From Mycolicibacterium arenosum (lineage in GTDB: Bacteria; Actinomycetota; Actinomycetes; Mycobacteriales; Mycobacteriaceae), in assembly GCF_024320865.1 (NCBI RefSeq), contig NZ_JANDBD010000003.1, forward strand, positions 62,001 through 126,000: 64,000 nucleotides of DNA. The letters run 5' to 3'. The stretch's first letter is position 1, and each line of letters starts with the position of its first letter. Position numbers and translations under genes: made by a program. Shown here piece after piece: positions 35,827-45,997 of the stretch. The notes beneath the pieces are model-generated. The model ran no database searches. It was not told the origin of the DNA and saw only the letters and a list, made by a program, of their open reading frames with translations.

Positions 35827-36600
35827 ATGTCGAACCCATCGGGGCCTGACGAATCGCAGCCCGAGCACGGCGGCGAGGGCGCGGAGACCGCGGAGGCCGC
35901 GGAGACAGTGTCCATCCCGTCGTCCGATCCCGGTGTGGAGTCCGTGGCGAGCGAGGAGCCCGCCGAGCGACGCTTCACCGCGCCGTCGGGTTTCGACGCG
36001 GGCTCGACGCAGATCATCGAGACCGCGCCCGAACCCGCCACCGAGGTGTTCCCCGTGTCGAGCAGCGGTTCCGGCGCGACGCCCCCAACCGAGCCGATCG
36101 TCGCGACCAATCCCGTTGCCCCACAGGTCATTCCGGGCCGCACCGAAACACCCAAGCGGCGGCGCAGCTGGGGATGGGTCATCGCGGTCCTCCTGGTGAT
36201 CGCCGCCATTGTGGCCGTCGCGATCCTCGGCACGGTCCTGCTGACACGAGACGACACGCCCGCGGTATCGCAAGAGGAGATGGTGCGCACCGCGATTCAG
36301 AACTTCGACGCGGCCATCAAGAAGGGCGACCTGGCGACCCTGCGCAGCATCACCTGCGGCGAGACCGCCGACGCCTACATCAAGTACGACGACAGGCAGT
36401 GGGCCGACATCCACCGGGGCGTCGCTGCCGCCCGTCAGTACCCGGTGGTGGCGAGCATCGACCAGGTCGTGGTGAACGACAGGCACGCCGAGGCCAACGT
36501 GCGGGTGTTCATGGCCTACGACCCGTCGACCCAGTCCACCCGAAGCTTCGATCTGGAGTTCCGCGACGAGCAGTGGAAGATCTGCCAGGCCCCCCAGTAA
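35827..36600 (+). CDS. Single-pass membrane protein with DUF4878-like domain (Rv0361-like)
   Basis: A 257-residue protein with a long acidic, Ser/Thr/Pro-rich cytoplasmic N-terminus (residues 1-~105), a basic stretch KRRR, one membrane helix (WVIAVLLVIAAIVAVAILGTV), and an outside NTF2-like domain (MVRTAIQNFDAAIKKGDLAT to the C-terminal EQWKICQ) with two cysteines. The same architecture occurs at 23119. The Thr-rich tail is a plausible substrate of mycobacterial Ser/Thr kinases, but this is inference. Confidence 0.85.
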   Translation: MSNPSGPDESQPEHGGEGAETAEAAETVSIPSSDPGVESVASEEPAERRFTAPSGFDAGSTQIIETAPEPATEVFPVSSSGSGATPPTEPIVATNPVAPQVIPGRTETPKRRRSWGWVIAVLLVIAAIVAVAILGTVLLTRDDTPAVSQEEMVRTAIQNFDAAIKKGDLATLRSITCGETADAYIKYDDRQWADIHRGVAAARQYPVVASIDQVVVNDRHAEANVRVFMAYDPSTQSTRSFDLEFRDEQWKICQAPQ

Positions 36601-36601
36601 G

Positions 36602-37033
36602 TCAGGACTCGATGCGAGCGCCGAGCTGACCGAGTACCCCGTACAGGTTCGCGACGCCCCAGTGCTCGACGATGCGCCCGTCGTGGACGCGCATCGCGTC
36701 CACCGTGTCGAACCGCACCGTGCGGCCCGTCGCCGCGATGCCGAGGAATTCGCCGCGATGGGTGCCGTGGTAGGTCTTGTACGTCGTCACCACGTCGACG
36801 TCGACCGTCTGCCAGTGGATCTCCGGCCAGAAATCCGGGAACGCCTCCCGGAGCCGGTGGTACAGGACTCTGACCCCGTCCTTGTCGGCGGTGGTGCCGG
36901 GCTGGGGCGTGTGGTCGATGAAGTCGTCGGCGAACAATTCCTCGAACAGCGCGAAATCACCCTCCCCCTGCACCTTTTCGGTGTTGCGGCGGACCACCGC
37001 CATGGCCTGCGCTTCGCTGTCGGTGTGGGTCAT
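36602..37033 (-). CDS. SnoaL-like polyketide-cyclase-fold protein
   Basis: A 143-residue NTF2-like protein of the SnoaL/ester-cyclase group (FADDFIDHTPQPG, FPDFWPEIHW, GTHRGEFLGI, DGRIVEHWGVANLYG). The conserved Asp/His residues for proton abstraction are present, but the substrate is unknown. ATG at 37033 overlaps the stop of the HTH regulator, so the two are translated together. Confidence 0.88.
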   Translation of the reverse strand: MTHTDSEAQAMAVVRRNTEKVQGEGDFALFEELFADDFIDHTPQPGTTADKDGVRVLYHRLREAFPDFWPEIHWQTVDVDVVTTYKTYHGTHRGEFLGIAATGRTVRFDTVDAMRVHDGRIVEHWGVANLYGVLGQLGARIES

Positions 37034-37938
37034 GGGCGGCCTTCCGTGCTGTCGGTGGTGTCGAGTTCCGCCACGGTGGGCGCGGCGTCCTGTGCGTGCA
37101 ACTGGGCGAGCAACCGTAGGGCGTTGTCCGACGCGGTGCCCGGCTCGGTCGTGTAGACGATCAGCACCTGGTCTTCGTCGCCGCTGGGATTCAGCGCCTG
37201 GTACTGCACGGTGAGCTCGCCGACCAGGGGATGGTGATAGCCCTTGGTCCCGGTCGTCCGCCGCTGCACGTCGTGCCGGGACCACCAGGTGCGGAATTCC
37301 TCGGAATGGATGGACAGCTCGCCGATCAACGCCGACAGCTTGGGGTCATCCGGGTACCGGCCGGCGTCGTGCCGCAACATCGCGACGGTGTCCACGGCGA
37401 CCTGCCGCCAATCCGCATAGAGCTCGCGGGCGTGCGAATCGAGGAAGACGAAGCGCGCCTGGTTGCGCTGCGGCGCCGGCAGCCGGCGGAACTCGGTGAC
37501 CAGCGCGCCGGCCAGTCGGTTGTGCGCCAACACGTCGAGGCGCCTGCCGAGGATGAACGCAGGCGAGCCGACCAGGTCGAGCCTGTCCAGCAACGCCAGC
37601 GTCGCCGGGTGCACGCGCTGGGGCCGCGACCGGATGCCACGCGCGACGGGCTGCGGGCGACCCAGCTGATGGAGGTGCTCGCGTTCGGCGTCGTCGAGTT
37701 GCAGCGCGGTGGCCAGCGCGTCGAGCACGTCGACCGAGGCGCTTCGGCTGCGGCCCTGCTCCAGTCGCGTGTAGTAGTCCACGCTGACACCGGCCAGTTG
37801 GGCCAACTCCTCACGGCGCAAGCCCGGCACCCGCCGCCGGGAGACGTCGGGGTTGAGGCCGACGTCCGCGGGGTCCAGCCGGGCCCGTCGCGTCTTGAGG
37901 AAGTCGGCCAGTGCGGATCGAGTGCCTGCCACCACCAC
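37030..37938 (-). CDS. XRE-family regulator with MmyB-like ligand domain
   Basis: A protein of about 302 residues. The N-terminal helix-turn-helix (RRRVPGLRREELAQLAGVSV then YYTRLEQGRS) is followed by an MmyB-like domain (AFILGRRLDVLAHNRLA, DWRQVAVDTVAMLRHDAGRYPDDP, HPLVGELTVQYQAL) that binds fatty-acid-like ligands in related proteins. Three consecutive GTG codons at 37938, 37935 and 37932 make the exact start uncertain. It is divergent from two SDR genes, which are its likely targets; a 10-base palindrome ACGGGCCCGT at 38001-38010 lies between. Confidence 0.88.
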   Translation of the reverse strand: MVVAGTRSALADFLKTRRARLDPADVGLNPDVSRRRVPGLRREELAQLAGVSVDYYTRLEQGRSRSASVDVLDALATALQLDDAEREHLHQLGRPQPVARGIRSRPQRVHPATLALLDRLDLVGSPAFILGRRLDVLAHNRLAGALVTEFRRLPAPQRNQARFVFLDSHARELYADWRQVAVDTVAMLRHDAGRYPDDPKLSALIGELSIHSEEFRTWWSRHDVQRRTTGTKGYHHPLVGELTVQYQALNPSGDEDQVLIVYTTEPGTASDNALRLLAQLHAQDAAPTVAELDTTDSTEGRP

Positions 37939-38082
37939 AGTCTGGCGTGCGTCCCGGCGGCCGGCAGCGCTGAGGGTGGCCCATTTCGTCCCAGGATAAG
38001 ACGGGCCCGTTTGACCGGCGCCGCAGCGACTTTCCGGTGGTTGTCTCGGGGGCAACACCACACCGACGAAAGGAGACGGGGC

Positions 38083-38859
38083 ATGTCGACCGTCATCACA
38101 TCCACCCCGCTGGCCGGCCGGACCGCCGTGGTGACCGGCGCCTCGAGCGGGATCGGCGAGGCCACCGCCGAACGCCTCGCCGCACTGGGCGCGAAGGTCG
38201 CCGTCCTGGCGCGCCGCGAGGACAGGCTGCAGGCCCTGGTGGCACGCATCGCCACCGCCGGCGGCACCGCACTCGCGAGCCCGCTCGACGTCACCGACCG
38301 CGACGCGGTGACCGCGGCCGCCCAGCGCGTGGCGGCCGAACTCGGACCGGCGGATCTGGTGTTCGCCAACGCCGGCGTTCAACTGATCTCCGGCATCGAG
38401 GAGCTTCGGGTGGACGACTGGCAGCGCCAGATCGACCTCAACATCACCGGCGTGATGAACACCATCGGCGCATTCGTCCCCCAGCTGGTGGAGTCCGCGG
38501 CCGACGGCCGGCCCAGCGATCTGATCACCACCTCGTCCATCGCGGCCACCAGGGTGCTGGAGAAGTTCTCGGTGTACTCCGCCACCAAGGCGTACCTGAG
38601 CCAACTGACCCGGCTGCTACGGGTGGAGCTCGGACGACAGCGGGTGCGGGTCGCCACCATCGAACCGGGCATGGTGGACACGGAGCTGCCCGATCACGTC
38701 ACCGATCCGGATGCCAGCGGGCTGATGGCCGACCTGCTCCGCGATATCGACGTGCTCAGCCCGGCCGACATCGCCGAAACGGTGGCCTTCGTCGCGTCGG
38801 TGCCCCGGCATGTGAATCTCACCGAGATCACCGTTCTTCCCACCCAGCAAGCGATTTGA
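38083..38859 (+). CDS. Short-chain dehydrogenase/reductase
   Basis: A 258-residue classical SDR: VTGASSGIGEATAERL for NADP binding, FANAGVQ, Ser in TTSSIAA and YSATKAYLSQL for the catalytic Tyr-Lys. The ATG follows AGGAGA. It is the first gene of a pair with the SDR at 38889, divergent from the XRE/MmyB regulator that probably controls both. The substrate is not predictable. Confidence 0.9.
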   Translation: MSTVITSTPLAGRTAVVTGASSGIGEATAERLAALGAKVAVLARREDRLQALVARIATAGGTALASPLDVTDRDAVTAAAQRVAAELGPADLVFANAGVQLISGIEELRVDDWQRQIDLNITGVMNTIGAFVPQLVESAADGRPSDLITTSSIAATRVLEKFSVYSATKAYLSQLTRLLRVELGRQRVRVATIEPGMVDTELPDHVTDPDASGLMADLLRDIDVLSPADIAETVAFVASVPRHVNLTEITVLPTQQAI

Positions 38860-38888
38860 GCACACACACCGAACAGGAGACAACCATC

Positions 38889-39623
38889 ATGAGCGACACC
38901 TCGAAGGTCGTGCTGATCACCGGCGCCAGCAGTGGCATCGGCGCCGCCACCGCCGAGCGGCTGTCCCGAGACGGGCATCGGGTTTTCATCGGCGCCCGCA
39001 GAACCGACCGGCTCGAGGAGCTGGCCGGTCGTATCACCGCCGCCGGCGGACAGGCCGCGTTCCAGTCGCTCGACGTCACCGACGCCGCCGACATGCAGCG
39101 CTTCGTCGACGCCGCGCACCGGCGCTGGGGTCGGGTCGACGTCATCGTCAACAACGCGGGGGTCATGCCGCTGTCACCGCTGGCGGCACGCAAGACCGAC
39201 GAGTGGGACCGCATGATCGACGTCAACATCCGAGGTGTGCTGCACGGCATCAGTGCGGTTCTGCCGGTGATGCAGGCGCAGGGCAGCGGTCACATCGTCA
39301 ACGTCGCGTCGGTGGGCGCTTACGAGGTGGTGCCCACCTCCGCGGTGTACAGCGCCACCAAGTTCGCCGTCCGCGCCATCACCGAAGGACTGCGCCAGGA
39401 ATCGACCGGCGACATCCGGGCCACCCTGATATCGCCCGGTGTCACCGAATCCGAACTGGCCGAGTCGATTTCGGATGCGACCGCACGCGAGGCGATGCAC
39501 GCCTACCGCGCGGTCGCACTGCCGGCGTCAGCGATCGCCAATGCGATCGCCTACGCCGTCGCCCAACCCGCCGACGTCGATGTCAACGAGATCATCGTCC
39601 GCCCCGCAGCGAGCCGCCAGTAG
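38889..39623 (+). CDS. Short-chain dehydrogenase/reductase
   Basis: A second classical SDR (244 residues) with ITGASSGIGAATAERL, VNNAGVMPLSPL, VNVASVGAYEV and YSATKFAVRAITEGL. It is clearly a paralogue of the upstream SDR (29 bases between them), suggesting local duplication and divergence. ATG at 38889 follows an AGGAGA site at 38875-38880. Convergent with fba. Confidence 0.9.
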   Translation: MSDTSKVVLITGASSGIGAATAERLSRDGHRVFIGARRTDRLEELAGRITAAGGQAAFQSLDVTDAADMQRFVDAAHRRWGRVDVIVNNAGVMPLSPLAARKTDEWDRMIDVNIRGVLHGISAVLPVMQAQGSGHIVNVASVGAYEVVPTSAVYSATKFAVRAITEGLRQESTGDIRATLISPGVTESELAESISDATAREAMHAYRAVALPASAIANAIAYAVAQPADVDVNEIIVRPAASRQ

Positions 39624-39636
39624 TGATTTCGGCGCG

Positions 39637-40671
39637 CTATGCGCTGACGCTCCGGCCGGTGCTGTGCAGGTCGTTGCACGCCTCGACGACGCGCTCCGAC
39701 ATGGACGCCTCGGCCTTCTTCAGGTAGCTGCGCGGGTCGTAGACCTTCTTGTTGCCGACCTCGCCGTCGATCTTCAGCACGCCGTCGTAGTTGGAGAACA
39801 TGTGCGCGGCGATGGGCCGGGTGAACGCGTACTGGGTGTCGGTGTCGACGTTCATCTTGACGACGCCGAACTTCAGCGAGTCCTCGATCTCCGACTTCAG
39901 CGAGCCCGATCCGCCGTGGAAGACGAAGTCGAAGGGCTTCGAACCCTCGGGCAGCCCGAGCTTGGCGACGGCGACCTTCTGCCCCTGCTCCAGCACGTCG
40001 GGACGCAGCTTGACGTTGCCCGGCTTGTAGACGCCGTGCACGTTGCCGAACGTCGCGGCCAGCAGGTACTTGCCGTGCTCACCGACGCCGAGTGCGTCGA
40101 TCGTCTTCTCGAAGTCCTCGGGCGTCGTGTACAGCTTGTCGTTGATCTCCGCCTCGACGCCGTCCTCCTCGCCGCCCACGACGCCGATCTCGATCTCCAG
40201 GATGATCTTGGCCTCGGCCGCCTGCTTCAGCAGCTCCTTCGCGATCTCCAGGTTCTCGTCGATCGGCACCGCGGAGCCGTCCCACATGTGCGATTGGAAC
40301 AGCGGGTTCTGGCCCTTCGCCACGCGCTCGGCGGAGATGGCCAGCAGCGGACGCACCAGGCCGTCCAGCTTGTCCTTCGGGCAGTGGTCGGTGTGCAGCG
40401 CGACCGAGATCGGGTACTTCGCGGCGATCACGTGGGCGAACTCGGCCAACGCCACGGCGCCGGTGACCATGTCCTTCACTCCGAGGCCGGAGCCGAACTC
40501 CGCGCCGCCGGTCGAGAACTGGATGATGCCGTCACTGCCCGCGTCGGCGAAACCCTTGATGGCGGCGTTGATGCTCTCCGAGCCGACGCAGTTGATGGCC
40601 GGGAACGCGTACGAGTGCTCCTTGGCGCGGCCCAGCATCTCGGCGTAGACCTCGGGCGTGGCGATGGGCAT
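39637..40671 (-). CDS. fba: Class II fructose-bisphosphate aldolase
   Basis: Zinc-dependent glycolytic and gluconeogenic aldolase of 344 residues. It shows ALHTDHCPKD (zinc His and catalytic Asp), the EIEIGVVGGEEDG metal stretch, FGNVHGVYKPGNVKL and FHGGSGS. The ATG start gives the same length as the M. tuberculosis enzyme (Rv0363c). It is divergent from the frameshifted LuxR gene. Confidence 0.97.
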   Translation of the reverse strand: MPIATPEVYAEMLGRAKEHSYAFPAINCVGSESINAAIKGFADAGSDGIIQFSTGGAEFGSGLGVKDMVTGAVALAEFAHVIAAKYPISVALHTDHCPKDKLDGLVRPLLAISAERVAKGQNPLFQSHMWDGSAVPIDENLEIAKELLKQAAEAKIILEIEIGVVGGEEDGVEAEINDKLYTTPEDFEKTIDALGVGEHGKYLLAATFGNVHGVYKPGNVKLRPDVLEQGQKVAVAKLGLPEGSKPFDFVFHGGSGSLKSEIEDSLKFGVVKMNVDTDTQYAFTRPIAAHMFSNYDGVLKIDGEVGNKKVYDPRSYLKKAEASMSERVVEACNDLHSTGRSVSA

Positions 40672-40820
40672 GACGTGTCCTCTCGGCGTTCTCCGGTGGC
40701 GATTCCTCCGTGCAGTATCTCAAGAAGCGTCCGGCCGTGGGACCCGGATCCCGCACCACGCGGTGTGGATGCTTGAAAATTCAAGTAGACGGGTCGCCGG
40801 ATCGCTGCGATGCTGACCGC

Positions 40821-43567
40821 GTGGCCGCGGGAAACTCGCGCCACTCGATCGCGGGGGCGATATCCGATCTCCTCGCCGGCACGCCCACTCACCCGAGTGC
40901 GGTCCTGCTGGAGGGTGAGCCGGGCATCGGGAAGACGACACTGCTTCGTGCCGCCGCGGCCGAGGCCGGCGCACTCGGATTCACGGTGCTGTCGACGACG
41001 GGATCGGTCGCCGAGTCGATGCCGTCGTACGCGGCACTGGCCGACCTGCTCGCGCCGGTGGACGAGGACCTCCTGAGCTTGCTGCCAGCGCCGCAGCGCA
41101 ATGCGCTCAGCCAGGTGCGCCGCCCCGAGCGAGGCGCGGGGCCGACCGATCAGCGCGCCGTCGCCGCGGCGTTCCTCTCGACGATCAGAGCGCTCGCCGA
41201 CCGCACGCCCGTGCTGATCGTGATCGACGACCTGCAGTGGCTCGATCCCAGCAGCACCGCGGTGCTGTCGTTCGCGGTGCGGCGGATCAGCGGGCCGGTC
41301 CGCGTACTCGCCGCAGTCCGGTCGGACGAGGTGACGTCGGCGAGATGGCTGACGCTGGCCTGGCCCGACGCCGTCCGCACCATCTGCGTGCCGGCACAGA
41401 CGCTCGGCGCCATGCACGCGATGATCCAACGGCGGCACGGACATTCGCTGCCCCGTCCGGCTCTGACCCGAATCCACCGGATCTCCGGTGGGAACCCGTT
41501 CTACGCGCTCGAACTCAGCCGGACCGTCGACTGGATCGCGGATCCGGACGCCACGCTTCCGCCCACACTCGCCGAGATGGTCCGGACGCGCCTCGAGGGT
41601 CTCGGCGCCGACACCGAGGCCGCCCTGCTCATCGTCGCGTGCGCGACGACGCCGACGCTCAACTGGTTCAGCGCGCCGCTCCGCCGGAAATCGGGGATGT
41701 GATCCCTCTACTCGAACACGCGGAGGACGCCGACGTGCTGTCGCTCGCCGGGGACCGAGTGACGTTCACGCATCCTCTCCTTGCGCAGGGGGTCCTCTCG
41801 AGCGCCGACGAGACGCGGCGACGCACCGCGCATGGACGGCTGGCGGAAGCGGTCACGGAGCCCGAACCGCGCGCCAGGCACCTCGCGCTCGCCGCGACGG
41901 GCGCCGATCCGATGGCGGTCGACGCGCTCGACGAAGCCGCCACGTCGGCACACGTCCGCGGCGCTCCCGACGCGGCCGCCGAGCTCACCGGGCTGGCATT
42001 ACGCCTCGGCGGGGACACGCCGGAACGTCGAGTTCAGTTGGCGCGCTATCACTTCGACGCAGGCGATGGCACCCGTGCCAGGAGCCTGCTCGAGGCGCTC
42101 GTCGCCGAGCGTCCTCCCGGACCCGTGCGGTCGCGGGCCTACCAGTTGTTGGGCATGGTGCGGATGTTCGGCGACAGCTTCCGCGAGGCCGCCGAAGTGT
42201 TGCAAGACGCGCTGGACCAGGGCGTGGAGGACGAATCGCTTGCGGTGATGATGCGCGTGACTCTCGCTTTGGCACAATATAATACGGGTCGAGTCCACAT
42301 TGCGATCGCCACGGTCTCGGAAGCGATCGCCGCCGCGGAAGGCATCGGCGACCCGGTGCTGCTCAGTCAGGCGCTTGCGATGCGCGCGACTGTCGGCTTC
42401 ATGGCGGGTGAGGGTTTCGACGAGATGATCATGCGCCGCGCGCTCGAACTCGAGGGCGATCCCGACGCGATCCACGTGGCGTTCCGCCCGACCTTGCACA
42501 ACGCGTTTCTGGTCGCGTGGACTGGGCGGAATCCTCATGCGCACAACGTGTTGCGCGAGATGTACCAAGGGTTCCTCGACGCGGGCGACGACGCCGGACT
42601 GAACATCCTGACGTTCATGTCCGTCGTCGCCGACATCATGTACGGCGCATACGCCGAGGCGGCCGCCACGGTTGAGACCACACTGGAACGCGCCCAACAG
42701 TCCGGTAGCGGCGTCGCGTTGGTCGCGGCCGAGACTGCGCGCGCCGTGGTCACCGCCCACACCGGCGATGAGGCGGGCACCAGAGAGGCCGTGGGCATGG
42801 CGGTCGCAGCCACCGAGTTGGCCGAGACCCGGCTCATCACGATGCGGGCGAAGTGCCAACTCGCCTTCCTGGAGGTGTCTCTCGGGAACTACGAGGCCGC
42901 ATGGGATGCCGTGCAACTGAGCCTCAACGCGCTCGAGAATCGGCCCACTGCAACGGAAGCGGTCATCGCCGAATTCTTACCGGACGCCATCGAGGCAGCC
43001 GTCGCCACCGGCAGGCGGGACATCGCCACGGCGCTCGTGGAGCTCGTCGAGGCGAATGGGCGCCGGGTCGACCGGCCGTGGATGCTGATGGTGGCCGCCA
43101 GGGGACGGGCGTTGATCGCCGCTGCGAACGGCGACGTCTCGGCCGCCATCGCCGCCGCACAGCAGGCGATGGTCGAGCACGACCGGTTGCCGATGCCGTT
43201 CGAGCGGGCCAGAACGCAGCTGCTCCTTGGACAATTGTTGAGGCGGAGGCGTGCCAAGGACCGGGCGACCACCGTACTCACCGAGGCCCTGGGGACCTTC
43301 GACGCGCTCGGATCGCGACTTTGGGCGGACCGGGCGCGGGCCGAACTCGCCCGCACCGCGTCGGGCCGCGCGCAGCAGGCGCTGACCGCCCAGGAGACGC
43401 GTGTGGCCCGGCTCGCCGCGGGGGGGCTGACCAACCGCGAGATCGCGGCCGCACTGTTCATCAGCCAGAAGACTGTCGAAGCCACTCTGGCCCGCACCTA
43501 TCGCAAGCTCGGCGTCCGCACCAGGACCGAACTCAGGGTGAATCTGCCGCCCGACTCGGAGGACTAA
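40821..43567 (+). pseudogene. LuxR-family regulator with AAA ATPase, split by a frameshift
   Basis: A LAL-type regulator of roughly 915 residues if repaired. Frame one carries Walker A LEGEPGIGKTTLLRAA and Walker B VLIVIDDLQWLD and runs to a stop at 41702. From about 41657 the sensible protein continues in a different frame (AQLVQRAAPPEIGDVIPLLE, FTHPLLAQGVL, TPR-like helices, and a C-terminal LuxR HTH: LTAQETRVARLAAGGLTNRE, KTVEATLARTYRKLGV). One missing base near 41655-41660 (for example G after CCGACG) explains this. The GTG at 40821 is the likely start. It may be decay or an assembly indel. Confidence 0.82.
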
Positions 43568-44577
43568 ACCGTGAGCACCATTCGGTAGCGCGCCTTGCCG
43601 GTGTCCATCTTCTCGAAGGCCTCGGCGGCGTCGGCCAGCGGTCGCTCCTCCACCATGGCGCGCACTCCGGACAGCAGCGCGAAGTGCATGGTCTCCTCGA
43701 CGTCGCGCGAGGTGCCCGACGGGTGACCGGTCACCGACAACCCGGAGTTGATCAGCTGTAGCGGGCTGATCGGCAGGTTCTCGGCGGTGACGCCCACGGT
43801 CACCAGCTCACCCTCGGGGCCAAGTCCGCCGATGGTCGCGGCCATCGCCGCCGCGTTGTTCGCGGTGGCCAGCACCACGGCCGCGCCGCCGAGCTTCTGC
43901 AACTCCGCGGCGACGTCGGCCGCGGTCGAGTCGATGTAGTGGTGCGCACCGAACGTCCTCGCCTCGTCGGCCTTGCCCGTTCCCCTGCCGATGGCGACCG
44001 TCTCGAATCCCATGGCACGCGAGAACTGCACGCCGAGGTGGCCGAGCCCTCCGACGCCGAGCACCGCGACGACGTCGCCCGCCTTGGCCCGCGTCTTGCG
44101 CAAACCGTTGAACGTCGTGACCCCCGCGCAGCCCATCGGCGCAGCCTCGACGAACGAGAGTCCTTCCGGAATGCGGGCGAGCGCCGTGGCGGGCGCGGTC
44201 ACGGATTCGGCATAGCCGCCGGGGTAGTGCCAACTGGGCACCTGCATGCGTTCGCACTGCATGAAATGGCCACCGCGACAGGGGATGCAGCGGTTGCAGT
44301 TTCCGCCGAACCAGCCGATCGCCACCCGGTCGCCGACGGCGAAGTCCTCGACCCCGTCGCCGAGCTCCGCAATGGTGCCCGCGATCTCGTGACCCAGCGT
44401 GAGCGGCCACTCCAGGCCGGGGAAGTGGCCGGCGTGGAACTCGCGATCGGTGCCGCACACGCCGCACGCTGCGACGGCGATGCGGACGTGGTCGCGCGGC
44501 GGGGCCACGGTATCGACCTCGGCGAGGGTGAGTGCGCCATCGGCTGCGGCGATGTGAACGGCGGTGTGAGTGGGCAT
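43564..44577 (-). CDS. Zinc-dependent alcohol dehydrogenase
   Basis: A medium-chain dehydrogenase/reductase of 337 residues. Catalytic zinc ligands lie in CGVCGTDREFH and GHEIAG, the structural zinc Cys cluster is CNRCIPCRGGHFMQC, and the NAD(P) fold has VLGVGGLGHLGVQFS. It resembles the CAD/YahK-like group with broad aldehyde or alcohol specificity. The end overlaps the LuxR gene stop by four bases. Confidence 0.92.
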   Translation of the reverse strand: MPTHTAVHIAAADGALTLAEVDTVAPPRDHVRIAVAACGVCGTDREFHAGHFPGLEWPLTLGHEIAGTIAELGDGVEDFAVGDRVAIGWFGGNCNRCIPCRGGHFMQCERMQVPSWHYPGGYAESVTAPATALARIPEGLSFVEAAPMGCAGVTTFNGLRKTRAKAGDVVAVLGVGGLGHLGVQFSRAMGFETVAIGRGTGKADEARTFGAHHYIDSTAADVAAELQKLGGAAVVLATANNAAAMAATIGGLGPEGELVTVGVTAENLPISPLQLINSGLSVTGHPSGTSRDVEETMHFALLSGVRAMVEERPLADAAEAFEKMDTGKARYRMVLTV

Positions 44578-44675
44578 GCTCCGACCCTAATCATGCAGAG
44601 GAGCGAATGGGTGCGCGGTCGCCGGGAAACGTGGCTGAGCGGGTCCTCAACCGAACTTCGGTAGCCTTGGGCCCC

Positions 44676-45383
44676 GTGACGACCACGAACCTCGCGTTGC
44701 TGCCCGACTACATGGACCCGATCAACCTCATCGGTTACTTCGGGACGTGGGCCCTGGTGGGCATCCTCGTCGTGGTGTTCATCGAGTCGGGTGTGCTGTT
44801 CCCGATCCTTCCCGGCGACTCGCTGCTGTTCGTGGCCGGCATGCTGGCGGCGGGCACCGCGGCGCAGGACGTCGCGGCCACGGCGAACTTCCACCTGTGG
44901 CAGCTGCTGGTGTTCATCCCGATCGCCGCTGTGCTGGGCAGTCAGGTCGGCTACTGGATCGGCCGCAGCGTCGGCACGACGATGTTCAAGCCGACGAATC
45001 GCGTACTCAAGCAGAAGTACCTGGACGAGGCCCACCTCTTCTTCGAGCAACGCGGGCCGTTCGCCGTCGTGTTGGGCAGGTTCGTGCCGATCGTGCGGAC
45101 GCTGGTGCCGATCACCGCCGGCGCCGCGCGGATGAACTACGGCGTGTTCACCCTGTTCAACGTCGTCGGCGCCCTCGTATGGGGCGTCGGCCTGACCCTG
45201 CTCGGGTACTGGCTCGGCCAGTTCGAGATCATCCAGAAACTGCTCGAACCGATCTTCATCCTGATCGTGGTCGCGTCCATCGCTCCGATCGGCTGGGAGT
45301 GGTACAAACGCCGCCGCGCGGCTCGGGACGCAGGCGCCGCGCCGGGCGAACCAGCGCCGGGCGAACCCGCGCCGGAGAGCTAG
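44676..45383 (+). CDS. DedA-family membrane protein (Rv0364-like)
   Basis: A 235-residue DedA/SNARE-associated (VTT) protein, a family linked to lipid flipping and membrane homeostasis. Conserved pieces are FIESGVLFPILPGDSLLF, GYWIGRSVG, FFEQRGPFAVVLGRFVPIVR and TAGAARMNY. GTG at 44676 matches relatives; the frame is open upstream. The C-terminus ends in a repeated Pro-Gly-Glu tail (GEPAPGEPAPES). It is near fba as in M. tuberculosis, but separated from it here by two inserted genes. Confidence 0.9.
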   Translation: MTTTNLALLPDYMDPINLIGYFGTWALVGILVVVFIESGVLFPILPGDSLLFVAGMLAAGTAAQDVAATANFHLWQLLVFIPIAAVLGSQVGYWIGRSVGTTMFKPTNRVLKQKYLDEAHLFFEQRGPFAVVLGRFVPIVRTLVPITAGAARMNYGVFTLFNVVGALVWGVGLTLLGYWLGQFEIIQKLLEPIFILIVVASIAPIGWEWYKRRRAARDAGAAPGEPAPGEPAPES

Positions 45384-45460
45384 CTCAGCCTGCGGACATT
45401 GCGTCCGCCGCCCCTGGAGGTTAGGTTACCGAGGGATCGGTGCAGGCGGGGGGCTGTCTG

Positions 45461-45997
45461 GTGAAGCGCAGTCGGAATGTCGACGAGTTCGATCGAGACC
45501 ACACCGAAATACTCGCCTCGCGAACCGCGTTGAGCGCGTTGATCATCGTTCTCGTCGCCGCGATAATCTCGGGAAACTTTGCCGATGTCGGACTTCAGGG
45601 CAAGGTTAAACGCGCAACCCAATCGATCCGCACGGTGACCGGGCTGAATCAACACTGGGACGCCTTCGCTCCGGATCCGCGAACCAACTCGACCTACGTC
45701 GATGGGCGGGTGGACTTCGTCGACGGCGGCGCAACCACGTATCCGATCGTCACGCGGCGCGGGCTGGGCGCCTACGTGGATTACCGGTGGCAGAAGCTCG
45801 AGGAGTCGTTGTGGACCGGTGACGCTCTGTGGCATGCGTACGCCGCCTACCTCGCCAACCGTGCGCGTGCCGATGGACGAGAACCGCTGCGCGTGATCCT
45901 GATTCGGCGCTCGGCCGACACCCTACCGCCGGGCAGCGACCCACAGCGCGGCCCCTGGACTGAGACCCCGATCTACGTACTGGATCTGCACGAGTGA
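45461..45997 (+). CDS. Small membrane-anchored partner of the HTTM protein (DUF5819-like)
   Basis: A protein of about 178 residues with one N-terminal membrane helix (LSALIIVLVAAIISGNF) and an outside domain containing LNQHWDAFAPDPRTNSTYV and WHAYAAYLANRAR. Such proteins are usually encoded directly before HTTM (vitamin-K-carboxylase-like) membrane proteins in actinobacteria. GTG at 45461 has a GGGGGG site at the right distance; GTG at 45440 is an alternative. Its stop overlaps the next start by four bases (GTGA). Confidence 0.78.
   Translation: MKRSRNVDEFDRDHTEILASRTALSALIIVLVAAIISGNFADVGLQGKVKRATQSIRTVTGLNQHWDAFAPDPRTNSTYVDGRVDFVDGGATTYPIVTRRGLGAYVDYRWQKLEESLWTGDALWHAYAAYLANRARADGREPLRVILIRRSADTLPPGSDPQRGPWTETPIYVLDLHE

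Noticed and set aside
38001..38010. Palindrome ACGGGCCCGT between the MmyB-type regulator and the SDR pair
   Set aside because: Only ten bases and GC-only core; too likely by chance in this DNA to call an operator on its own.
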